From Paenibacillus sp. ACRRX (GTDB lineage: Bacteria; Bacillota; Bacilli; Paenibacillales; Paenibacillaceae), in the NCBI RefSeq assembly GCF_022346885.1, contig NZ_JAKRNK010000002.1, positions 248,001 to 312,000 on the forward strand: DNA of 64,000 bases, read 5' to 3'. The notes beneath the pieces are model-generated. The model had not been told where the DNA came from. It saw only the letters and a list, made by a program, of their open reading frames with translations, and made no database searches. Positions 47,481-55,919 of this stretch are shown here, one piece after another; the first letter of the stretch is position 1; every line of letters starts with the position of its first letter. Both the position numbers and the translations under genes were made by a program.

Positions 47481-48608
47481 TCAACTTTCATCCATTGCCT
47501 TTCGAATATCGTAATCATCAAGATCGATATCCAATTTCATTTCAAGTGCCAATTTTGCAAGTTGGCAGCCTAGAAATGGGCCTACTGTCAATCCGGATGA
47601 TCCCAGCCCATTTGCTGTAATAAGCCCCTCCCAGCCTGGGACAGTGCCGATCACCGGAAGAAAACCAGGTGTGAATGGACGGAATCCGACTCTTATTTCC
47701 TGCACGGTGCTACTAATTAATTTGGGTGCTACTGCTAGCCCCTTATTCAGAATTTCCTGTATCCCCCCTGCTGTGACTCTCGTATCATAGCCTTCTACCT
47801 CATTTTCATGAGTTGCGCCGAGCACGATCTTTTGATGATCAAAAGCAAGCAAATACTGATCAGTTGGAGGTATAATTAAGGGCCAGGTACCCGTGTCTTG
47901 CGGACCAGGAACCTGTAAATGCATAATTTGTGCTTTTTGATAACTAACCTGAAAGTGAATACCCAGAGGCTGAAACAGTGAATTTGCCCATGCCCCCGCA
48001 CAAACAATGACATGATCAGATGAAAAACTTTTTGTTCCCACACTTACTCCGGTCACTCGGTTAGACACATATTGAAGCGAGGCATCCCCGTTCATACGGA
48101 TTGCTCCGTTTCGTTGTGCGGATCGCAGCAGCGCATCGCGCAGTGCACGACCGTCCACTCGTGCAGCACCGCTAATATGTACGGAGTGATAACCTTCTGC
48201 TAGCAGCGGAAATCGTTCTCGAGTTTCTTCTTCATCAAGCAAGGTAATCTCACCAATTTCCGATGCATCAGCTTTTCGTACATGTGCTCGTTCCTCTATC
48301 TTGCTGAGCTTCTCCGTATCATTATGAATACACAGAGCTCCAACTTGGGCATAGCCTGTCTCTGTTTCTCCCTCGCTGCTTAGTTCTTGAATCAACTTAG
48401 GATAAAAATGTGCCCCTGCCTTTGCCAACTTGTACCAAACTTGATTACGTCGCTGTGATAGCCATGGACAGATTATTCCGGCAGCAGCGTCCGTAGCCTG
48501 TCCATTATCATTGCGGTCAACTATTAGGACGTCCATCCCCATTTTGGCTAAATGGTATGCAGTCGATGCTCCAAGAATCCCTGCTCCCACTATGATGACT
48601 TTCTTCAT
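47481..48608 (-). CDS. FAD-dependent oxidoreductase (DAO family, glycine/D-amino acid oxidase type)
   Basis: 375 aa from ATG at 48608. N-terminal Rossmann motif KKVIIVGAGILGASTAYHLA; DAO features TDAAAGIICPWLS, RVDGRALRDALL and C-terminal GFRPFTPGFLPVIGTVPGW with NGLGSSGLTVGP closing the FAD site. Oxidises amino acids, sarcosine or glycine-like substrates; the exact one is unknown. Cytoplasmic, monocistronic. Confidence 0.88.
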   Translation of the reverse strand: MKKVIIVGAGILGASTAYHLAKMGMDVLIVDRNDNGQATDAAAGIICPWLSQRRNQVWYKLAKAGAHFYPKLIQELSSEGETETGYAQVGALCIHNDTEKLSKIEERAHVRKADASEIGEITLLDEEETRERFPLLAEGYHSVHISGAARVDGRALRDALLRSAQRNGAIRMNGDASLQYVSNRVTGVSVGTKSFSSDHVIVCAGAWANSLFQPLGIHFQVSYQKAQIMHLQVPGPQDTGTWPLIIPPTDQYLLAFDHQKIVLGATHENEVEGYDTRVTAGGIQEILNKGLAVAPKLISSTVQEIRVGFRPFTPGFLPVIGTVPGWEGLITANGLGSSGLTVGPFLGCQLAKLALEMKLDIDLDDYDIRKAMDES

Positions 48609-49198
48609 GATGACATTCCTTTCTGAACTCATTGTGTGTCCATTATAACGAAATTCGCATAAAAACATACTATGACCTATGTATTTTACAGGTTTGTCGA
48701 ACGTAATCCCATCTTAATTCTATAAAATTTACAATCAAACATGTTCAAAACTAGTTGCTACTGAAAACGTATAATGATATATTTTATTGCATAGTAATAT
48801 TTTGGTTATTGATATAATACTTTCACACGAATCACTTTTATCCACACAAATGTATCCGTTTACACGCGATCTTACCTAATAATCAACGATTAAGCAGCAT
48901 AGCTATATTCGCTGCAAGTTCAACTTGATTACGATAGTCCTCCAGATAACTACCCTATGATATGAATTACATCTGCATGATACCGCTTCTTGTGCTCTAG
49001 ATTACACCGCTGACAATTCGACAATTCCATTCATACATTTCTTCATTAGTAGTCTGATCAAGCGATTCATTTGGTCTTGATAGATACTGTTATAAGCTCC
49101 TATACGAGTTTATATATACATTTATCTTACACAGGAGGTGTTATCAGAACAGAACTAAATAAGGGATTACCAATAAAATGAATGAAGTGGAGGAATTT
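48609..49198. other. Intergenic region before the AA10 gene
   Basis: About 590 nt, AT-rich, no gene supported. It must carry divergent promoters for the oxidase and the AA10 gene. A TATAAT-like box occurs near 48815. A strong AGGAGGTG near 49132-49139 is followed only by a six-codon frame (GTG at 49137), which could be a leader peptide. Confidence 0.35.
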
Positions 49199-50542
49199 AT
49201 GATGTTTAATGTATGTTTATCCGATGCAAAAAGGCTAAAATTTCTGATTACTGGCGGTACCATGCTCGCACTTCTTTTTGTGATGTCCCTTACACTCGCG
49301 GATACAGCTTCTGCCCACGGTAACGTGACCAACAGCCGTGCAGGTCTTTGTGCAGATGGCGTTAATAAGAACTGTGGACTGATTATTTATGAACCATATA
49401 GTTTGGAAGCACTTAAGGGATTCCCCGCCGGCGGCCCTGCTGATGGGAAGATTGCTAGTGCAAATGGTGCATTTGCGCCACTTGACCAACAATCAGCGAC
49501 CCGCTGGTCCAAAGTTAATATTAGCTCAGGACCTACTACATTTAATTGGAAGATTAAAGTCCCACACGCAACAGCTAGCTGGAAATATTACATTACAAAA
49601 CAAAACTGGAATCCTGACGCCCCCCTTACTCGTGACTCGTTCGATTTAACACCATTTTGCAATGTACCATACAACGGTAAAATGCCTGGCAACACATACT
49701 CCGACACGTGTAACGTTCCGAGCCGGACCGGGTACCAAGTTATTCTTGCAGTTTGGGAAATTTCGGATACCTTAAATGCTTTCTATAACGTAATTGATGT
49801 TAATTTTGGGGGAGACGTCGACAATGTAGCTCCTACTGCCCCAACAGGAGCGGCAGTATCCAATATTGGGTCGACAAGCGCAACCATCTCATGGAGCGCT
49901 TCCACGGACAACGTTGGCGTAACTGGCTACCGGATCTTTAGTGGCTCCAACCAAATCGGAGCAACAACAGGACCGTTAACTTCAAACTTGACTGGTCTGA
50001 CTTCCAATACCTTGTATACCATTACGGTAAAAGCGGTCGATGCTGCAGGTAATCTATCCGCAGCAAGCAATACGGTAAGCTTCACAACACTTCCTGTGAC
50101 TGGACCGGATACAGCAGCGCCTACAGCGCCAAACAGTCTTCATGTCATGGGAAGCTCAACTTCTACAACGGTACCATTAATGTGGAATGCTTCCACAGAT
50201 AATGTTGGTGTAACGGGATACCAAATATTTAAAGGCACGACGTTGATAGCAACAGTCTCTGGATCAACAGTCGAATACCTTGTAAATGGTTTGACGGCAA
50301 ACACGCTTTATACTTTCTCCGTTAAAGCGATCGATGCTGCTGGCAACGTATCACCTGCAAGCAATGTCCTGAACGTTACTACACCGCCCGCTCCAACTAC
50401 ATATCCAGCTTGGAGCGCAGCGGCAGTGTACGTAGCTGGAAATAAAGTTACACATAATGGCGTAAATTACGAAGCAAAATGGTGGACACAAGGTGAAACA
50501 CCAGGCACCTCAGGAGCTGACGTGTGGAAAGTAATCTCTTAG
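49199..50542 (+). CDS. Secreted AA10 lytic polysaccharide monooxygenase, FnIII x2, CBM5/12
   Basis: 447 aa. Start ATG at 49199 (or the next ATG) is favoured by GTGGAGG; an upstream ATG at 49178 lacks one. Signal peptide ends TASA, leaving His40 as residue 1 of the mature copper brace (HGNVTNSRAGLC). The second brace His is in VPHATASWKYYI. AA10 domain to about 215 with paired Cys; two FnIII modules (APTAPTGAAVSN..., APTAPNSLHVMG...), each with STDNVGVTGY; a C-terminal CBM5/12 (AWSAAAVYVAGNKVTHNGVNY, AKWWTQGETPG). Acts outside the cell on chitin, possibly cellulose. Ends at a strong terminator. Confidence 0.95.
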   Translation: MMFNVCLSDAKRLKFLITGGTMLALLFVMSLTLADTASAHGNVTNSRAGLCADGVNKNCGLIIYEPYSLEALKGFPAGGPADGKIASANGAFAPLDQQSATRWSKVNISSGPTTFNWKIKVPHATASWKYYITKQNWNPDAPLTRDSFDLTPFCNVPYNGKMPGNTYSDTCNVPSRTGYQVILAVWEISDTLNAFYNVIDVNFGGDVDNVAPTAPTGAAVSNIGSTSATISWSASTDNVGVTGYRIFSGSNQIGATTGPLTSNLTGLTSNTLYTITVKAVDAAGNLSAASNTVSFTTLPVTGPDTAAPTAPNSLHVMGSSTSTTVPLMWNASTDNVGVTGYQIFKGTTLIATVSGSTVEYLVNGLTANTLYTFSVKAIDAAGNVSPASNVLNVTTPPAPTTYPAWSAAAVYVAGNKVTHNGVNYEAKWWTQGETPGTSGADVWKVIS

Positions 50543-50570
50543 GTCCTGTGTGTCATCCATAACTGTAATA

Positions 50571-50610
50571 GGGCCGACAGCATCGCATTGAGATGCTGTC
50601 GGCCCTTTTT
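50571..50610 (+). terminator. Intrinsic terminator after the AA10 gene
   Basis: GGGCCGACAGCATC (50571-50584) / GATGCTGTCGGCCC (50592-50605), 7-nt loop, then five T. Confidence 0.9.
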
Positions 50611-50640
50611 ACGCACTTGATTCCTATTCCAACTGCTTCC

Positions 50641-51531
50641 TTATGAATGTGAAGTGAGTGGCATGAAGAAGTGTTTTTCCCCTATTTCAAAAAACGGACG
50701 AATAAACAAAGTATCTTCCGCCTCTGTTATGAACGCTTTATGCAGGAGTTCATAATCATAATCAGGTGTAAAATAAAAATGAATGCTCTCTATATCCGCA
50801 GTAACAATGTAAGGTAACAATTTGTTGTACTCCACTTTTTGTTTGCTGATGATATCATAAATATGAAGCTGCCTATCCTCTTCCCTAATAAGGACGATAA
50901 CATCCATCTCTTTAATATAATAAATCGAATCGTGAAAGGCGACGATAAAATAAAACATTAATAAATGCTCATTATTCTTCACACCCATTATTGAAGATAC
51001 AGGTATTCTTTCAGCGGCAAACTGCTCCATCATTCGGAAATCGTCTGTATTGTTTATCTCTAACCTACGCATCGTATGTCTTGTTGCAGGTTGTAGTGCC
51101 AGTTCTGACATGTTCAGCGAGAAACTACTTTCTTGCACACTAACAAACCCAAATCTAGGATAAAAGTCTAGCACCGATTCATTGGCAAATAAGTAGATAA
51201 AATCATAATCTTGTTCATATTTCTCAATAATATGGTTTAGCAATTTTCCTGATAATCCTTGATTGCGGTAATCAGGGTGTGTCATCACTGTACCCACTTG
51301 TATAGCGTTATACTCTTTACCATTTGATACAAATGTCATTTTGTTTATGGAAGCATTTGCAATTATTTTATCTCCATCAAGGTATGAGTAGCATATATAA
51401 TTGTCGGTCCAGCACCCTTTTTCATACCATTTTTTGAAGTCGAGCTCAAATACGATTTGTGCTAATTCATTAAAGCTTTCCTTATATCTATTGATGTCCT
51501 TGTAATCACTGATAAGTTGATAATTAGTCAT
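50641..51531 (-). CDS. GNAT family N-acetyltransferase
   Basis: 296 aa from ATG at 51531 (AAAGGA upstream). N-terminal GNAT fold with acetyl-CoA motif VMTHPDYRNQGLSGKLLNHI and ANESVLDFYPRFGF. A second C-terminal region of about 130 residues (residues 160-296) suggests the two-domain arrangement of larger GNATs such as Eis-type enzymes. Substrate unknown, possibly an aminoglycoside or peptide. Confidence 0.85.
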   Translation of the reverse strand: MTNYQLISDYKDINRYKESFNELAQIVFELDFKKWYEKGCWTDNYICYSYLDGDKIIANASINKMTFVSNGKEYNAIQVGTVMTHPDYRNQGLSGKLLNHIIEKYEQDYDFIYLFANESVLDFYPRFGFVSVQESSFSLNMSELALQPATRHTMRRLEINNTDDFRMMEQFAAERIPVSSIMGVKNNEHLLMFYFIVAFHDSIYYIKEMDVIVLIREEDRQLHIYDIISKQKVEYNKLLPYIVTADIESIHFYFTPDYDYELLHKAFITEAEDTLFIRPFFEIGEKHFFMPLTSHS

Positions 51532-51692
51532 ATGGTTATATAATCCTTTCTTTATGTAGTTTCTTAAAATTACCACACCTGAGAATCAAATGTAATACAA
51601 ATTAAACCTTTCATCAAGCTTCAAGCTGCTGCTCAAATTTATTCCCCGCCAAATTGGCTGCTTATTGCAATCTATTACTCTGCCATACGATT

Positions 51693-52211
51693 TTAAGGTG
51701 ATGCAGCGGTTATACTAGAATATAATACGTTTTCTTGAAAATCCAACCCTCGAATAACGGGCGAATGCAATAGGTCTGTAACAGTAAAAAAGATTCTACG
51801 ATCGTCATTCATCGTTAGGATGATAATGCTGCTCTGGTCAATAGAGTCTATTGCAACCTTACTAATGTTTGCATCCTGTATCTCACCTGTAATTACGGAG
51901 TACATTCGATTTCTAGAAAAGTTCCAATTCATCTTTTGCTGTGTTGGCTGGGGGATAATGATTGAAGATAGGATTTTATTTTCATAAAGAGTAAAGGCAT
52001 AAATATTATTTGATTGACGTTTGTGGCAGAAAGCCAACGTATGTGCATTTATTTCGGCTACTTTTAAGCTGTCTTCCAGACAGTTTTGATCATAGTTCAG
52101 AACAATTCTAGCAGTGGAGTTTTGAGGGTGAATAGTAAACATCAAGGTTAAAACGAGGACGGATATACATATAACATATAATGGAACGGTGCTGTTGTTT
52201 ATCTTAATCAT
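51693..52211 (-). CDS. Membrane-anchored hypothetical protein
   Basis: 172 aa, AAAGGAG before ATG. One N-terminal hydrophobic helix (VPLYVICISVLVLTLMF) then an outer domain predicted rich in beta-strand, with two Cys (NCLEDSL, AFCHKR). No family recognised. It is upstream of the CRISPR leader, on the other strand. Confidence 0.65.
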   Translation of the reverse strand: MIKINNSTVPLYVICISVLVLTLMFTIHPQNSTARIVLNYDQNCLEDSLKVAEINAHTLAFCHKRQSNNIYAFTLYENKILSSIIIPQPTQQKMNWNFSRNRMYSVITGEIQDANISKVAIDSIDQSSIIILTMNDDRRIFFTVTDLLHSPVIRGLDFQENVLYSSITAASP

Positions 52212-52697
52212 TTGGAATCTCCTTTTTTAATTTTACTTTCATTTTTAGTACATATATTCTAAAAGCTAAATATGTAGTATCGTAATTGTTGATTATCCTA
52301 TCCTATAACAGTATCACTGGAGGGATATCTATTCACGCGACTGTATGCTGAAGAAGTTGCAGGCATAAATCTTATGATTAGTAATCGCTTAGCACGGAAA
52401 AAGTGTTTTGGTGTGAATCTTAAGTGTACCCAGAGATTACTTTTTGGAATTGTATTCTACTATTTAATAAGCGATAATTATAATAAGTGAATTATGTATC
52501 TAATATCAGTTTGTTATGGTGCGAATGTGAGGTGCACATGAAATCCACGGGAGATCCGCACCAAATATTTTCTATTTTGTACCATTTATAATAGATTTCA
52601 CAAGTCTCTGGTTGATCTAATTAAATGTTTTGTTATTTATTTTGATGTTTTTACTCATATTTATTGTAATTTTGGATTTTAATGATCAAATTTCGCA
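52212..52697 (+). promoter_or_regulatory. Intergenic region with the CRISPR leader
   Basis: No gene is supported. The last 150 nt before the first repeat are very AT-rich (T-rich runs near 52620-52690), typical of a CRISPR leader. The intact repeats are next to it and the damaged ones are distal, which also places the leader here. Confidence 0.6.
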
Positions 52698-53128
52698 GTC
52701 GCACTCTACATGAGTGCGTGGATAGAAACGATGAGGTTGTCCGAATAACTGCGTTGTTAACAGAGTCGCACTCTACATGAGTGCGTGGATAGAAACCCAT
52801 TCCGGACGGATGAACCTAGCGGAGGTGAGTGTCGCACTCTACATGAGTGCGTGGATAGAAACCATACTTAGAGTCAAACGCTGATATTAGATGCGTCCAG
52901 GTCGCACTCTACATGAGTGCGTGGATAGAAACAGGTCCATATCGTAATGATCACAAATTGCCCGAAGTCGCACTCTACACGAGTGCGTGGATAGAAACTC
53001 TAATACTTTCATAGTCTCTCCTTTTTGACAGGTCGCACTCTACATGAGTGCATGGATAGGAAATGATAGAGCGCTTAACATCCTCATAATCACTCCTATG
53101 CACTCTATACGAGTGCAACGATAGAAAC
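52698..53128 (+). CRISPR. CRISPR array, 7 repeats / 6 spacers, type I-C-like repeat
   Basis: 32-nt repeat starting GTCGCACTCT, with the palindromic GCACTC..GAGTGC core and ending GGATAGAAAC. Repeat starts: 52698, 52765, 52831, 52901, 52967, 53032, 53097. Spacers are 33-38 nt. Repeats 1-4 are identical, repeat 5 has one change (T to C), repeats 6 and 7 are degenerate (repeat 7 has lost the GTC start). The repeat resembles those of subtype I-C systems of Bacilli. No cas gene is in the window, so the array is orphan here. Confidence 0.95.
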
Positions 53129-53201
53129 ATTAACAAGAAAGCCCTCTCATTTGCTGACCAAATGGAAATAGCAGACTTCCAGATCAAACAAGTATAAGAG
53201 A

Positions 53202-53640
53202 TTAAGCTTGTTTTAATGATGGTAAATCGCCCAAGCTCCAGCTATTATGATGATCAAAACCGAGAAGTTTCGAAGTAAAATGGGAAGTGAGGAACCCTTG
53301 CAGCCAGACTATTCCTATCAAAAACGAGGTACACGTATAACGGATGAGCAAATTGAAGGATGTCTTATGGAATTGACTGCAGACGATAAACGATTGCTGC
53401 ATTACAGGTGAGGATTGCATTTTCGATATCCAATCACTAATCGATGAGTAATCGTTCCATTGCAGCTTACCATATCGGGCTAAGCTGCAACGTGCTGTGC
53501 TGAAGCGTCAATTATTTGGTCCAGTGCCAGCACGTCGCCTACATCATAAATGAACCGTAAATTTTTTATTATGTCATTGAATCGCCTGTGAAGTGCTTGG
53601 AGTTGAGTATGAACCCCCTCATGGAGATTGGTTTTGTGTT
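53202..53640 (+). pseudogene. Decayed IS3-family transposase (OrfB)
   Basis: Fragments in several frames match IS3 OrfB: VNRPSSSYYDDQN (HTH end), YSYQKRGTRITDEQIEGCLM then ELTADDK, NRSIAAYHIGLSC (near 53450), LQRAVLKRQLFG (near 53490) and CEVLGVEYE (near 53590), in transposase order. Multiple frameshifts and stops break it. It begins about 75 nt after the last CRISPR repeat. No terminal inverted repeats were found. Confidence 0.7.
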
Positions 53641-53929
53641 CACCACTATTTTCTTAAATTGGAACATATCAACACTAAAGAACAAGCTACAGCAAGTGTA
53701 CTATCGTTAACGTTATTCAGCTCAGTAAGAAGAGCAAAAGCAGTAGATGTGTGATGAGTATTTTGCGTACACGCGCCTTCCCCCATGCTTGCTTACCTGC
53801 CATAGCCCAAAATAAAAAGAACCGGAATCAACGCGCTCTTTGTTTTCTTATCTAACTTGTTATAGGTATAAACACATAATATTGCCTGTTTCAGTTTATC
53901 TTAATGCCCATATAATTATGATACCTCAG
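53641..53929. other. Intergenic remainder after the transposase relic
   Basis: A plus-strand frame (about 53600-53752) continues from the relic but is not recognised. The rest, up to the hpaB stop, has no supported feature. Confidence 0.3.
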
Positions 53930-55381
53930 TTATGACAAAAAGGTTTTGATCCGATCCATATACTTGTGCCTGCCACCTTGGTAATCTGTATAGAGACGCT
54001 TGTTCACCATAGAGGAATTTCCAAAGAAAAAACGCTCATAGACAGTCTGCCGACCACCAAATGAACTGACACTTAGCTCCCATGCTAATCTGGACAACTG
54101 CACATTTTTTTTGGCTGAAATGTCTATGTTCTTCATATATCGATTCAATTGATTACTCATATCGGTATTAAATTCTTTTTCATCCAGAATCATAATCAAA
54201 TTACTGGCACCAATTAGTTGAACGATTTCAATTAAACGTGGATATATCTTTTGAAAATATACATTCGCAGCCAGCAGCGGCTTCTTATTAGGAAGCATAG
54301 ATCCCCATCGATCTAGAGCTGCTCCATTCTCTGCCGCAAGCTGAAATGCTTTAAGTGTCTCTAAAGCTACGATTACCTCGGTAACTTTCTCGATAATATG
54401 GTCATGACTATCCAATCCAGCAGCTTCAACCATCATTTCTATAGTCCCCAACAAAAACTCCGTTTTGGCAATATTTTTGCACATAATCTGTGTGCCTGCA
54501 TGGGTATGAAAATGACTTTCTTCCATTAATCGGGACGACATATTTTCATCACCGTACACAAAGACACGGTCCCAAGGAACTGTTACATCATCAAACAGGA
54601 CAAGCGTATCCATTTCTTCAAATCTAGAACTGAGCGGATAATTATAAGTGGATTCTCCGCCTACAAAGCTCTCCCTGCACACATAACTAACACCTTTAAG
54701 ATTGCTTGGAACAGCAAAGGCAAATGAATGAGGGCTTTCCTCAGCTACTGACAATGAGAATGGCGGAGGAAACACAAAAATCTCGTCCGAAGTTGCTCCT
54801 TGTGTATCTAAAAGAAAAGCTCCACGAATTACGATCCCATCTTTATTTTTCTCTACTACTCGAGCGGATTCCGGCTCCTCGAATGTCCGAAGGAAAGTAG
54901 AGGCTCTTCCTGCTTTAGGTTGAATGAACACGTGAGAAAGCGTAATGTCATTCTCCTTGCAATATTCATAATACCGCTTCAGGTTAGAAGCATACTCGGG
55001 ATACTTCTCTTCAAGTACCCCCGCTGCAGCGGAGAAAGCCATAATGGCGGTGTTCATGTAGTCTGGAGAACGTCCCAGGAAGCCGTGATGGACGCTTGCC
55101 CATGACTGCATCATCTGCCTGCGCATAACAAGATCTCTTTTGGTTTTGGGCTGTTTGAAGGACAACCCGACCGGATCGCCTGTCAAGGACGAACAATAAA
55201 TCATTGTTGCTTGCGATTCCTTGGCATGCTGCATGTCATACATAGAAGCTTGTGTAGCCATGAGTCCTTTGAAGGCTTTATGTTCCGAGATAGGTCTCTG
55301 TACTCGCTCTCCAGCGATCCAGACATCGGGGAGATTTTGGTTTATCCGCTCTATATACTCGCTGCCGGTCTTTACTGGCAT
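53930..55381 (-). CDS. hpaB: 4-hydroxyphenylacetate 3-monooxygenase, oxygenase component (HpaB-like)
   Basis: 483 aa, within the HpaB range. FADH2-dependent aromatic hydroxylase: features include TGSEYIERINQNLPDVWIAG, RPISEHKAFKG, SPDYMNT, ATSDEIFVFPPP, FDDVTVPWDRVFVYGD and ERFFFGNS. AGGAGG lies nine nt before ATG, but a small ORF overlaps the start (TAATG). The HpaC flavin reductase that normally supplies FADH2 is not nearby, so another reductase must act. The substrate may not be 4-HPA; tyrosine-like phenols are possible. Confidence 0.9.
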   Translation of the reverse strand: MPVKTGSEYIERINQNLPDVWIAGERVQRPISEHKAFKGLMATQASMYDMQHAKESQATMIYCSSLTGDPVGLSFKQPKTKRDLVMRRQMMQSWASVHHGFLGRSPDYMNTAIMAFSAAAGVLEEKYPEYASNLKRYYEYCKENDITLSHVFIQPKAGRASTFLRTFEEPESARVVEKNKDGIVIRGAFLLDTQGATSDEIFVFPPPFSLSVAEESPHSFAFAVPSNLKGVSYVCRESFVGGESTYNYPLSSRFEEMDTLVLFDDVTVPWDRVFVYGDENMSSRLMEESHFHTHAGTQIMCKNIAKTEFLLGTIEMMVEAAGLDSHDHIIEKVTEVIVALETLKAFQLAAENGAALDRWGSMLPNKKPLLAANVYFQKIYPRLIEIVQLIGASNLIMILDEKEFNTDMSNQLNRYMKNIDISAKKNVQLSRLAWELSVSSFGGRQTVYERFFFGNSSMVNKRLYTDYQGGRHKYMDRIKTFLS

Positions 55382-55548
55382 TATAATCGCCTCCTCGCTT
55401 CTATGGATACTGTATTCTTAACAGGGCAGATTGGCATAAACGAATACCTAAGCACAGCTTCATTATTGTAAAATGTCGCAGACGATTGCATGTAACAAGC
55501 CACGCTTTTGTCTTGGCCGGGAACGGTTGTTTCTGCATTGGGCGTCAT
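55381..55548 (-). CDS. Small ORF coupled to hpaB (55 aa)
   Basis: Strong ribosome site AAGGAG seven nt before ATG at 55548, 55 codons, stop overlapping the hpaB start (TAATG). The product contains two cysteines (VACYMQSS and PICPVK) and ends EARRRL. No family recognised. It could be a small protein, a leader controlling hpaB by coupling, or the relic of a larger gene. The ribosome site and coupling are seen; the role is unknown. Confidence 0.5.
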   Translation of the reverse strand: MTPNAETTVPGQDKSVACYMQSSATFYNNEAVLRYSFMPICPVKNTVSIEARRRL

Positions 55549-55757
55549 ACTGCTGCTCCTTTCACTTACGAGTCTTGTTTATGTAGTATAGTAATTTCAT
55601 CATAAGAAGTAGGTGTTTTTCACGGAGTAAAGGATATTTACACGACTTCGAGGAGTGTTACATGAGAAATATCAAGAAACATAAATAAGGCCCTTCCAAC
55701 TTCTTATTAGGAAGCGAAAGGGCTGATGATTCATGATCTCGTTTAATGCTGGAGTGC

Positions 55758-55910
55758 TTAATCTATAACCGTAAGTTTTAACCATTCTTCAATACGCTGT
55801 TCAGTCCAAGGCAAATACGAACGAACATATCTCGTAAATCTGCAGTCATTTGCGCAACAGGCTCGTCCAAGAAATACGATAATAGAGTACCGACGCCAGC
55901 TTGCAGCCTA
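55758..55910 (-). pseudogene. Unrecognised decayed coding fragment
   Basis: Minus strand. One frame reads LQAGVGTLLSYFLDEPVAQM then TADLRDMFVR; after a frameshift near 55815 a second reads SYLPWTEQRIEEWLKLTVID before TAA at 55758-55760. Together they form about 50 residues of a helical C-terminus, possibly a TetR-like ligand domain. No start or HTH is left. Confidence 0.4.
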
Positions 55911-55919
55911 GCTTAGTTT

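Noticed and set aside
49131-49160. Leader peptide (6 codons) after AGGAGGTG before the AA10 gene
   Set aside because: GTG overlaps the ribosome site itself; too little evidence.
55211-55471. Plus-strand frame ending in VFLTGQIGI, resembling RidA
   Set aside because: It lies mostly antisense to hpaB and the match is only nine residues; judged coincidence.
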